Below, piece after piece: positions 6,107 through 12,079 of a stretch of 12,942 nucleotides of DNA. Below the pieces are notes generated by a model, which saw only the letters and a program-made list of their open reading frames with translations, was not told the origin of the DNA and did no database searches. This DNA is from CAYWKL01 sp964459095. Its GTDB lineage: Bacteria > Patescibacteriota > Microgenomatia > Daviesbacterales > UBA10151. Position numbers and translations under genes: made by a program. The stretch is taken from assembly GCA_964459095.1 (NCBI GenBank), contig CAYWKL010000024.1, forward strand, positions 1 to 12,942, in the 5' to 3' direction. How positions within the stretch are numbered: the stretch's first letter is position 1; every line of letters starts with the position of its first letter.

Positions 6107-6168
6107 GCGTAAGCGAAAGATCTCAAGATTTAAGTCTGTAGATTCTTCGTCTTCGCCTCAGAATGACA
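6096..6168 (+). repeat. 73-bp palindromic element spanning the rplJ end and rplL start
   Basis: TGTCAT (6096-6101) and ATGACA (6163-6168) bound an imperfect inverted repeat. The left arm runs TCTTGAGCGTAAGCGAAAGA and the right arm, read in reverse complement, TTCTGAGGCGAAGACGAAGA. This is the widespread 'TGTCATTCTGAGCGAAG' type of REP-like element. The left arm contains the rplJ stop codon (6104-6106) and the right arm contains an ATG (6163) in frame with rplL. Confidence 0.75.
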
Positions 6169-6177
6169 ATTGTTATT

Positions 6178-6744
6178 ATGCAAGATACACAAAATAAACC
6201 ACAAGATGCTCCAGTACAGGATGAAAATACAATAAAAGAAGCTCCACTAGCAGAACCAGCAAAAGAAGCAGCTGAGGTTTTGAAAAAAGCTCCTGAGGTA
6301 GAAGCTCCTAAAGAAGAAGCAAAAGTTGAGGAGAAAAAAGAAGAGAGACCCAAAAAAGAAGTTTCAAAAGACTTAGAAGGTATTATTGAAAAAATAGAAA
6401 AGCTTTCTGTTTTAGAACTTGCTGATTTAGTGCATGCTCTTGAAGACAGATTTGGAGTTTCAGCAAGCGTACCTATGGCCGCCGCACCAGCCGGTGCAGG
6501 GCAAGCAGCTGGAGAACCACAGGAAGAACAAACAACTTTTAATGTTATTTTAGCTTCAGGTGGAGCTAATAAAATTGCAGTTATTAAAGCAGTAAGAGAA
6601 TTAGTTCAAACTTTAGGATTAAAAGAAGCTAAAGATTTAGTTGAAGGTGCACCAAAACCAGTTTTAGAAGGGGTTAATAAGCAGACCGCTGAGGAGGCAA
6701 AAGCTAAATTAGTAGCTGCTGGAGCTCAAGTTGATTTGCAATAA
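6178..6744 (+). CDS. rplL: Ribosomal stalk protein L7/L12 with N-terminal extension
   Basis: L7/L12 dimers form the mobile stalk that recruits translational GTPases. From ATG 6178 the product is 188 residues, against about 120-130 in most bacteria. Residues 1-61 are an Ala/Glu/Lys/Pro-rich extension with no match to the family. Residues 62-97 (VSKDLEGIIEKIEKLSVLEL and on) are the N-terminal dimerisation domain that binds L10. Residues 98-118 are the Ala/Gly hinge. Residues 119-188 are the C-terminal domain with NKIAVIKAVRELVQTLGLKE and AKDLVEGAPKPVLEGV, the factor-binding face. An in-frame ATG at 6163 lies inside the palindromic element and would add MTIVI. Neither start has a Shine-Dalgarno sequence, so the true start is uncertain. 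Translation may be coupled to rplJ. Confidence 0.95.
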   Translation: MQDTQNKPQDAPVQDENTIKEAPLAEPAKEAAEVLKKAPEVEAPKEEAKVEEKKEERPKKEVSKDLEGIIEKIEKLSVLELADLVHALEDRFGVSASVPMAAAPAGAGQAAGEPQEEQTTFNVILASGGANKIAVIKAVRELVQTLGLKEAKDLVEGAPKPVLEGVNKQTAEEAKAKLVAAGAQVDLQ

Positions 6745-6770
6745 AAACTTAATCAGTTAACGGTCAGCTT

Positions 6771-6789
6771 GCGAAATACTTCGCTTTTT
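6771..6789 (+). terminator. rplJL terminator
   Basis: GCGAA (6771-6775), loop ATAC, TTCGC (6780-6784) and five T, 27 nt after the rplL stop. A compact but convincing intrinsic terminator. Confidence 0.65.
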
Positions 6790-6935
6790 ACAAAGATCGA
6801 TGTCTTGTAAAGGCTACGTATTTCTTAAAGAAACGGCAAATGAAGCTAAAACAAAACTTTGCCTCTATATACCATATATAAAATACCCGCTAAAAGCGAA
6901 GCTTGACTCTGGCAGCTAGATACTCATTTGATATC
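6790..6935. other. Non-coding spacer between rplL and the HTH gene
   Basis: No coding frame is supported. It contains a 7-bp inverted pair TTTACAA/TTGTAAA (about 6787-6811) and TATATACCATATATA (6864-6878), a string also seen in similar form upstream of the GT4 gene. Nothing identifies a known RNA. Confidence 0.4.
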
Positions 6936-6965
6936 TTGACACTGTCTGAAAATATATGATATACA
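6936..6965 (+). promoter_or_regulatory. Promoter of the small HTH gene
   Basis: A perfect TTGACA (6936-6941), 18 nt and TATACA (6960-6965) with an extended -10 TG (6957-6958). The predicted start near 6972 leaves an untranslated leader of about 70 nt, unlike the leaderless genes elsewhere. GACA-C-TGTC overlaps the -35 box as a small palindrome. Confidence 0.62.
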
Positions 6966-7005
6966 TTGATTAGTTCTTAGTTATTGGTTGGTAGTTAGTA
7001 GATGT

Positions 7006-7019
7006 TTGATTTCTATCAA
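7006..7019. promoter_or_regulatory. Possible operator palindrome in the HTH gene leader
   Basis: TTGAT (7006-7010), TTCT and ATCAA (7015-7019) form an inverted repeat between the promoter and the start codon. It could be a binding site for the HTH protein itself. This is only a pattern match. Confidence 0.2.
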
Positions 7020-7045
7020 CTTAAACAACGAACTCAAAACTAACT

Positions 7046-7279
7046 ATGGCAGATAAGTTATCACTTGAAAAGCTCCCTGATCTATTAACTGTTAAAGAAG
7101 TAGCGGAAATTTTAAGAGTCTCTCCCTTAACTATTAAAAGATGGGGTAAAAGAGGAAAACTCCCTGCAATAAGAATAAATTCAAGAGGAGATAGGCGTTA
7201 TAAGAAAGAGGCTGTTTTGTGGCTCCTGGGTATAACACAAAAAACTAGCTCACAAGGCTCATCAAGTACTAGTTATTAA
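7046..7279 (+). CDS. Small MerR/excisionase-like HTH DNA-binding protein
   Basis: The 77-residue protein consists almost entirely of a winged-helix HTH_17/excisionase-type domain. Residues 13-30 (LLTVKEVAEILRVSPLTI) form the helix-turn-helix. KRWGKRGKLPAIRI is the typical linker into the wing, with RRYKKEAVLWLL after it. The last 15 residues (TQKTSSQGSSSTSY) are a polar tail. It has no effector or dimerisation domain, so it is either a small transcription factor or a DNA-architectural protein. There is no integrase nearby to pair it with as a recombination directionality factor. No Shine-Dalgarno sequence is visible before the ATG. It is monocistronic and converges with wecG. Confidence 0.85.
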   Translation: MADKLSLEKLPDLLTVKEVAEILRVSPLTIKRWGKRGKLPAIRINSRGDRRYKKEAVLWLLGITQKTSSQGSSSTSY

Positions 7280-7315
7280 TTTTTAGCAATATAGTGTATA
7301 CATCTGCTAATTAAT
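7275..7315. terminator. Possible two-way terminator between the HTH gene and wecG
   Basis: ATTAAT plus TTAGCA (7275-7288) pair imperfectly with TGCTAATTAAT (7305-7315), between two converging stop codons. A-T pairs and flanking T/A runs could let it work in both directions. The stem is weak. Confidence 0.35.
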
Positions 7316-7320
7316 ACATA

Positions 7321-8118
7321 TTAGCTTTTCCTATAAACCAAAACTAAAAAGACAAATTTTACTAAACTTCCAAAACGCTTAATTCTCCAGGGTTGTAAAA
7401 TTAATCTGTATAACCATTCAAACCCTAACAATCTAGCTACTTCTGGTGCTCTTGGGACTTTACCTGAGAAGTAATCTAACGCTCCACCCACAGCCATAAA
7501 AACTTTAGCATTTACCTTATTTTTATAATTCTTAATCCATTTTTCCTGCTTCCCATGACCAAAACCTACAAATAAAAAATCTGTATTTTGTATTATGTAT
7601 TTTGTATTATGGAAGTCTTTATTTACCTCTTCACCAGAAGAATTTATATTCCCACCATCTTCTGCATAAACTACTTTTAGCCCAGGGAGTTTCTTATCTA
7701 GATTTTTAGAGGCTTTTTTTGCTATTCCTTCCTTACCTCCTAACAATCCTACTTTAAATCCTTTTTCTGAGGCTAGTTTAATAAGTTCTAGCATTAAATC
7801 AGTTCCAGTTAAAGAAGGTTTGGGATTTGGTAAGAGCCTTGGAAAAAGAAAAAAAGGCCAAAGAAGTATCTTTTGAAAAAAATTGCTCAACAAAATCCTA
7901 CTAGCCCAATCTAGTCTTAAACTATCAGCAATAGATAAATCAGCATCATTCAAAATACTCTTTAATTCTTTATCTTTTTGAGCTGCCATAATTATTTCTA
8001 CATTTGGCGTCACAATATAATACTTACCTCCCTTTTTTAGCCATGATGAAATGAGGCTTAAAGCCTCTTCTAAATTTATAAAATCTACTTTTACTCCTAA
8101 TATTTTTTCTTCAATCAT
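7321..8118 (-). CDS. WecG/TagA/CpsF family glycosyltransferase (GT26)
   Basis: Members transfer ManNAc or a ManNAc derivative onto a lipid-linked GlcNAc in surface polysaccharide and teichoic acid synthesis; the sugar used here is unknown. From ATG 8118 the product is 265 residues. It has YIVTPNVEII with Thr37 and Asn39, and LSIADS with Asp65, which sit where TagA has its active-site Thr and Asp. It also has LTGTDLM, VGLLGGKEGIAKKA, DFLFVGFGHGKQEKWI and AKVFMAVGGALDYFSGK. The C-terminal segment APEVARLLGFEWLYRLILQP is the family's membrane-associating tail. Two oddities are a hydrophobic stretch LLSNFFQKILLWPFFLFPRL (76-95) between the Asp and GTDL regions, and a tandem repeat coding HNTKYIIQNT. 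The ATG is chosen over a TTG two codons upstream because AAAGGAGG sits 6 nt before it. It overlaps the GT4 gene by 8 nt. Confidence 0.93.
   Translation of the reverse strand: MIEEKILGVKVDFINLEEALSLISSWLKKGGKYYIVTPNVEIIMAAQKDKELKSILNDADLSIADSLRLDWASRILLSNFFQKILLWPFFLFPRLLPNPKPSLTGTDLMLELIKLASEKGFKVGLLGGKEGIAKKASKNLDKKLPGLKVVYAEDGGNINSSGEEVNKDFHNTKYIIQNTDFLFVGFGHGKQEKWIKNYKNKVNAKVFMAVGGALDYFSGKVPRAPEVARLLGFEWLYRLILQPWRIKRFGSLVKFVFLVLVYRKS
7583..7610 (-). repeat. 14-bp perfect tandem repeat in wecG
   Basis: GTATTTTGTATTAT occurs twice back to back (7583-7596 and 7597-7610 on the plus strand). It encodes part of HNTKYIIQNT, just before the conserved FLFVGFGHGKQEKW block. Its core TACAAAATAC (minus-strand sense) also occurs in the 5S promoter spacer. 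Confidence 0.85.
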
Positions 8119-9328
8119 TTCCAACCTCCTTTAAAACTTTTAAAGTTTCTTTAGCTGTTTTTTCCCAGTTAAATAATTTTACCCTAGTTAGGCCTTTTTT
8201 AATAAATTTTTCCCTATTCTCCTCATTCAGGAAAAATTTGAGAGCATTTGCAATTTCATCTTCACTTTCAGGATTAACTAAGTATCCTGCGCTTGATCCA
8301 ATTTCAAGCATTGATGAATAGTTTGATGTAATTACAGGACACTCACAAGCAAAAGCTTCTAAAATAGGCAGCCCAAATCCTTCAAATAAAGAAGGGAATG
8401 TTAAAGCCAAAGCTCCAGAATATAAAGCAGGCAAATCTTTATCCTCTACTCTGCCCAGAAACTTTACTTTATCTTCTATTCCAAGTTTTTTAGGAAGTTC
8501 ATAAATTTCATCAGAGAGCCAACCTCTCCCCCCAACGAATACCAGATCAGGAGCGAAGCTGTCTCCGAACGCAGTGAGCCCTAGACGATCCGGCGCAGCG
8601 CCGGAGAGCGTATCCGAGGTCCAAAAGACCGCAGGACGCTTGCGTTGGCGAACAAGAGAGCGAGATTGCTGAGCGAAAGCTGCATAAGCTCTTATTAACC
8701 TTTCTAAATTCTTCCTTGGCTGAATTGTCCCAACAAAGAGGAAATAGGTTTTAGGTATTAGGTTATAGTGTTTCAAAACATCACTCAATATATCGCTTTT
8801 TACAGGTTTGAATAAATCTCTATCTACCCCTTCATAAATAACTTCAATCTTTTTAGGATCTATCCTCACTTTTTTGATTAAGTCCTCTTTTGTAGCATTA
8901 GAAACAGCTATTATTTTTGTGGCTGATTTTAGCTGAAACCTTGTCATCCAGTTTAGATATAATCTTTGTTTAACCTGATGCATTTGAGGCAGATACTCTG
9001 CTCCTAAATCATGTACAGTAACCACTGTTTTTAGACCTGGTTTTCTAATTAGAGGAAGCGTATGGGATGGCACAAATAAAACATCCAGTTTAGTTTGAAA
9101 AGTTTCCATCGCTAACCCTGCTTGTGTCCAAAGCCTTGGAAAATCAATTAACTCTACCTGAAAATTTAGAGGAAATTTAAGATCTATTTTTGCCCCAGGT
9201 CTTATGAAAACTTTATAGAGGTTTCCTTTATCCAGTTTGATTAAATTTTTTAGAAGCTGATAGGAATAATTCTCAGTACCAGTTCGTTCTTTAGAAAAAG
9301 CCCTTGAGGCATCAAAACCAATAACCAT
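8111..9328 (-). CDS. GT4-family glycosyltransferase with inserted segment
   Basis: A retaining GT-B glycosyltransferase of family GT4, likely adding a sugar from a nucleotide donor to an envelope glycan precursor at the membrane face. Of its 405 residues, the N-terminal Rossmann half includes the Gly-poor start VIGFDASRAF, VVTVHDLGAEYLP and KIIAVSNATKEDL. The donor half has FLFVGTIQPRKNLERLIRAY (Arg205/Lys206 bind donor phosphate) and the EX7E motif LFEGFGLPILEAF with Glu316 and Glu324. Residues about 219-259 are a Ser/Arg/Pro/Ala-rich insert encoded by GC-rich palindromic DNA, between AYAAF and PDLVFVGGRGW, where relatives have only a short loop. It ends in TGA and overlaps wecG by 8 nt, forming a two-gene unit. 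Start ATG 9328 is 6 nt after a TATACT box; there is no Shine-Dalgarno sequence. Confidence 0.95.
   Translation of the reverse strand: MVIGFDASRAFSKERTGTENYSYQLLKNLIKLDKGNLYKVFIRPGAKIDLKFPLNFQVELIDFPRLWTQAGLAMETFQTKLDVLFVPSHTLPLIRKPGLKTVVTVHDLGAEYLPQMHQVKQRLYLNWMTRFQLKSATKIIAVSNATKEDLIKKVRIDPKKIEVIYEGVDRDLFKPVKSDILSDVLKHYNLIPKTYFLFVGTIQPRKNLERLIRAYAAFAQQSRSLVRQRKRPAVFWTSDTLSGAAPDRLGLTAFGDSFAPDLVFVGGRGWLSDEIYELPKKLGIEDKVKFLGRVEDKDLPALYSGALALTFPSLFEGFGLPILEAFACECPVITSNYSSMLEIGSSAGYLVNPESEDEIANALKFFLNEENREKFIKKGLTRVKLFNWEKTAKETLKVLKEVGND
8125..8132 (-). promoter_or_regulatory. Shine-Dalgarno of wecG inside the GT4 gene
   Basis: AAAGGAGG on the minus strand, 6 nt before ATG 8118. It decides the wecG start and shows this organism does use Shine-Dalgarno initiation for operon-internal genes. 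Confidence 0.8.
8551..8681. repeat. GC-rich palindromic element inserted in frame in the GT4 gene
   Basis: About 130 bp, much richer in G+C than its surroundings, bounded by near-identical direct repeats GAGCGAAGCT (8551-8560) and GAGCGAAAGCT (8671-8681). It contains a perfect palindrome, TCCGGCGC-A-GCGCCGGA (8589-8605). GAGCGAAGC-like strings also occur in the intergenic repeats near 5S and rplJ. The insertion adds roughly 40 codons without a stop or frameshift. Confidence 0.72.
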
Positions 9329-9334
9329 GTAATT

Positions 9335-9340
9335 AGTATA
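9335..9340 (-). promoter_or_regulatory. GT4-wecG operon -10 box (leaderless)
   Basis: On the minus strand TATACT (9340-9335) is followed by 6 nt and ATG 9328. No clear -35 is seen. A second overlapping TATACT lies 7 nt further upstream. Confidence 0.5.
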
Positions 9341-9390
9341 GAGTATATTGTATATGGTATATAGGAAGAAAAATTTTCTATAATATTTTT

Positions 9391-9472
9391 GTCATTCCGG
9401 ACTTGATCCGGAATCTAGATTCTGAAACACGTTCAGAATGACAGATTGGATTCCCGCTTTCGCGGGAATGAC
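9391..9472. repeat. Array of three perfect stem-loops (REP-like)
   Basis: Three consecutive 8-bp stems all open with ATTC and close with GAAT: ATTCCGGA/TCCGGAAT (9394-9414), ATTCTGAA/TTCAGAAT (9419-9439) and ATTCCCGC/GCGGGAAT (9450-9469). GTC and GAC flank the array. These are known types of dispersed bacterial palindromes ('GTCATTCCCGC...'). It lies between the mreB stop and the GT4 promoter and may end mreB transcription. Confidence 0.85.
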
Positions 9473-9489
9473 ACCACGATTACCCCATT

Positions 9490-10506
9490 TCATCTTTTAC
9501 TAACGCTCCTCTTATATAGGTCTAAATTCTCAAGTGCCATTCCTGTGCCTAGGACAACAGAAAGTAAAGGATTTTCCGCTGTGTGGCAAGGCACTCCTGT
9601 TTCATCAGTCATTAGTCTTTCTATATTATTAAGCATTGATGTTCCTCCGCTCATCACTATTCCTTTATCTATAATATCTGAAGCAAGCTCTGGAGGAGTT
9701 TGTTCTAATACTCCCTTAACAGCTCCTACTATTTTTCTTAGTGGATCAGAAATAGCCTCAGTGATCTCATCAGACGATAAAACAACAGTTCTAGGCAAGC
9801 CTGTTGGACCATCTCTGCCCCTAACCTCCATCTTCTTAATATCACTTAAATTACCAAAGACAGCATTTCCAATTCTAATTTTAATCTCCTCAGCCTGACG
9901 CTCCCCAATTATTAAGTTATATTTTTTCCTAGTGTAAGTTTGAATGGCTTCATCAATTTTATTCCCGCCGACTCTAACTGAATTGTGTACCACAACTCCT
10001 CCTAAACAAATTACTGCAGCCTCAACTGTACCCCCACCAATATCTACAATCATATTGCCAGAAGGGTTAGCAATGGGGATATTAGCTCCAATTGCTGCTG
10101 CCAAGGGCTCATCAATTAAAAAAGCAGTTTTAGCACCAGCTGAAAGCGTGGCATCTAAAACTGCTCTCCTTTCAACAGAGGTAACCCCTGCAGGAACACA
10201 AACCATAACTTCTGGTTTAAAAATCCTTGTTGACCCACAAACTTTGTCTATAAAAAACTCAAGCATAGCCTGAGTGATAACATAGTCTGCAATAACTCCC
10301 TCTTTCATAGGGCGTGAGGCCATAATATTTCCAGGAGTTCTACCTAACATCTCTTTGGCCTCATTTCCTACAGCCAAAACTCTGTTATCATCAGTAGAAA
10401 TTGCAACAACAGTAGGCTCATTTAAAACAATTCCTGATCCTGCTAAATAAACCAATGAATTGGCAGTACCAAGATCTATTCCAATGCGCTTACTGAAGTT
10501 AAACAT
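9490..10506 (-). CDS. mreB: Rod-shape actin homologue MreB
   Basis: MreB is a bacterial actin that polymerises along the inner membrane and guides cell-wall synthesis. The 338-residue protein (from ATG 10506) has the actin-fold signatures: phosphate-1 loop IGIDLGTANSLVY (8-20), EVMVCVPAGVTSVERRAV, FLIDEPLAAAIGA with Glu133 in the place of the catalytic Glu, phosphate-2 VDIGGGTVEAAV (154-165) and adenosine motif GIVMSGGTSML (282-292). The usual GGGTTE is GGGTVE here. A TTG at 10515 would add MSN and lies 8 nt after CATAAT (possible -10), so the start is not certain. No Shine-Dalgarno sequence is seen. mreC, mreD, rodA and pbp2 are not next to it, so it is expressed alone. Confidence 0.97.
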   Translation of the reverse strand: MFNFSKRIGIDLGTANSLVYLAGSGIVLNEPTVVAISTDDNRVLAVGNEAKEMLGRTPGNIMASRPMKEGVIADYVITQAMLEFFIDKVCGSTRIFKPEVMVCVPAGVTSVERRAVLDATLSAGAKTAFLIDEPLAAAIGANIPIANPSGNMIVDIGGGTVEAAVICLGGVVVHNSVRVGGNKIDEAIQTYTRKKYNLIIGERQAEEIKIRIGNAVFGNLSDIKKMEVRGRDGPTGLPRTVVLSSDEITEAISDPLRKIVGAVKGVLEQTPPELASDIIDKGIVMSGGTSMLNNIERLMTDETGVPCHTAENPLLSVVLGTGMALENLDLYKRSVSKR

Positions 10507-10515
10507 ATTAGACAA

Positions 10516-10779
10516 GACGATAGATTATGGAAGATGGAGTATGGAATTTTGAAGATGGAAGATTGAAGATAGATGTCTATCCTCTACCTTCAATACACTA
10601 CCTTCTACCTTCTATCATCTACCGTCCAAATATACCCTAACTTCTACCTGGTCACAAGATACACTAAATGGAGCAAACAATGTCAAAATTCAAATTTCAA
10701 AACTCAAAACTAAAATTTAAAATTATAAAAATTTTAAGATTTAAGATATAGATTTGCGATTTGAGTTCTAAGATTTGAG
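10516..10779. repeat. Repeat-rich spacer between the PEGA gene and mreB
   Basis: No gene is visible. Bases about 10524-10573 are purine-rich with repeated GAAGATGGA/GGAAGAT units, and 10575-10624 contain the pyrimidine-rich counterparts (CTACCTTC units), so the two halves can pair imperfectly. Bases about 10680-10780 hold A/T-rich TTCAAA/CTCAAAACT units facing AGATTTGAG-type units, again inverted, with a core AAAATTTAAAATT-TAAAAATTTTAA. Both look like grown simple repeats folded as long imperfect hairpins. Confidence 0.6.
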
Positions 10780-11955
10780 CTATTTTAAATTAACCCCATA
10801 TAGGTTTGGAGTAAGAGCAGTAGGTGTTGGGAAGGTTGTAACTAAAACAGCTCTTGAGGCATCAGGCCAAGGAAAAACATACCTTGGGTCAAAATTCCCA
10901 GCATAAATAATTGCTTCATTTCCACCGTCCAATTCCACTACTGAAATTGTACTGTAAGGTGTTTCAGGCTGGTTGTCTGAAGCTGGCTCATTTTGCTTTA
11001 CAAGTAGAATGTGCCTTGAATCTGCAAGCCAGATAGCAAAATTAGCTTCTGGCAAAGTATAGGTTTTTTTTGTTGCAAGGTCTGTAACTTTATATTTAAT
11101 TTTTTCTTCAGGTTCATCTAAAGGTTGCTCACTTGCTTCAACTGCGACTTTATCTGAGTAAAGAAACTTTTTCTCATCTGGTGACCAGGCTAAATTTGCT
11201 GCAGCTGATGCAATCTTGCGTAAAGATAAATCTTTAACTGCCTGAATTGTTGCAGCATTTTTTGTCGTAACTTCCTCTTCCCAATCATCTAAAGTAGGCC
11301 CTACTGTAGCACTAATATCCCTGGGAGGATCATTTAGGGTGTCTAAATTCAAAAGCAAGGTTCTATCAGGAAGAGTCACCATAACTTGTGTTGTATTTGG
11401 TGAGAACTTAAAAGTAGCTTTGGTAAAATCCATACCTTCCTGGGGCTCAGAAATCTGATGTGGTTCAGCTCCCCTTGCAAAAGCAATAGGCCTATCTGCC
11501 ATTGTCCAAACCCAAATACCGCTTTTTTTCGCGTTCCCTGGGACAACAAAAACTAATTTTTCTCCATCTGGTGAAAGAGTAGGATTTACTACACCATTAT
11601 AAGTTAAAGGATAAATAGTGGGGATTGCAGGAAAAAGTGTGGCTTTAATTTCAGAAACTAAACCTTCTTTAATATCAACCTTTTTCTCCCAGGGAATAAA
11701 GCCCTCTTTCACAATCCTGACATCATAGGTTTTAGGAACAAGGGAGTTTATATTAGCATTCGTTGCTGTTGTTAAATGCCCATCAAAATAAACAGAAGCC
11801 TGGTCAGGTAAAGAGGTTATAGACATAATTCCTGTGCCTTTAAAAGTTACCTCCTGTGGAGAAAATCTATAACCTTTTGCTAAAAACACACCAATCCCAG
11901 CTCCAATAGCTATTACAAGAATTGTGAGAATTGTTATTAAAAACCTAAGGCTCAT
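10780..11955 (-). CDS. Membrane-anchored PEGA-domain protein with beta-propeller-like region
   Basis: A 391-residue protein of unknown exact role. Residues 5-27 (FLITILTILVIAIGAGIGVF and on) form one N-terminal transmembrane anchor with the rest predicted outside the membrane. Residues about 41-108 are a PEGA domain: GTGIMSITSLPDQASVYFDG, then the turn KTYDVRIVKEGFIPWEKKV. PEGA domains are found in surface-layer-associated and carbohydrate-related proteins. Residues 110-391 contain TolB/WD-like blade signatures: LSPDGEKLVFVV (127-138), FKFSPNTTQVMVTL, LAWSPDEKKFLYS and WLADSRHILLV. A polar stretch around ASEQPLDEPEEKIK is likely a loop. TATAAT ends 8 nt before ATG 11955, giving a near-leaderless mRNA. 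It is followed by mreB on the same strand across a repeat-rich spacer. Confidence 0.88.
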   Translation of the reverse strand: MSLRFLITILTILVIAIGAGIGVFLAKGYRFSPQEVTFKGTGIMSITSLPDQASVYFDGHLTTATNANINSLVPKTYDVRIVKEGFIPWEKKVDIKEGLVSEIKATLFPAIPTIYPLTYNGVVNPTLSPDGEKLVFVVPGNAKKSGIWVWTMADRPIAFARGAEPHQISEPQEGMDFTKATFKFSPNTTQVMVTLPDRTLLLNLDTLNDPPRDISATVGPTLDDWEEEVTTKNAATIQAVKDLSLRKIASAAANLAWSPDEKKFLYSDKVAVEASEQPLDEPEEKIKYKVTDLATKKTYTLPEANFAIWLADSRHILLVKQNEPASDNQPETPYSTISVVELDGGNEAIIYAGNFDPRYVFPWPDASRAVLVTTFPTPTALTPNLYGVNLK

Positions 11956-11963
11956 TAGGATAA

Positions 11964-11992
11964 ATTATACAGTTAAAAAAGTTTACAAACAA
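11964..11992 (-). promoter_or_regulatory. Promoter of the PEGA gene
   Basis: On the minus strand TTGTTT (11992-11987), 17 nt and a perfect TATAAT (11969-11964), then 8 nt to the ATG. It is divergent from the promoter at 12044-12072. Confidence 0.55.
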
Positions 11993-12043
11993 CTAAAAGA
12001 GTAAAAATTAATCAGTAATAGAACCTCTTTGTAAAACCCATAG

Positions 12044-12072
12044 TTGGAGAATCTGAACAGATGCATTACAAT
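12044..12072 (+). promoter_or_regulatory. Promoter of the orphan gene at 12080
   Basis: TTGGAG (12044-12049), 17 nt and TACAAT (12067-12072), then 7 nt to ATG 12080. The -35 is poor but the spacing is ideal and the layout matches other leaderless genes here. Confidence 0.45.
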
Positions 12073-12079
12073 TTGCAAG

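Noticed and set aside
6123..6353. Minus-strand frame opposite the rplL extension (Ser/Ala-rich)
   Set aside because: Its Ser/Ala composition is just the complement of the Glu/Lys/Ala codons of the rplL extension.
7046..7279. Phage excisionase belonging to an integrated element
   Set aside because: The HTH fold is excisionase-like, but there is no integrase, attachment site or phage gene nearby, and composition is native.
9391..9472. CRISPR or insertion sequence
   Set aside because: The three hairpins are different, with no spacers of constant length, and no transposase or target duplication is visible.
9446..10273. Plus-strand frames opposite mreB
   Set aside because: They overlap mreB entirely and begin in a repeat array; mreB is beyond doubt on the minus strand.
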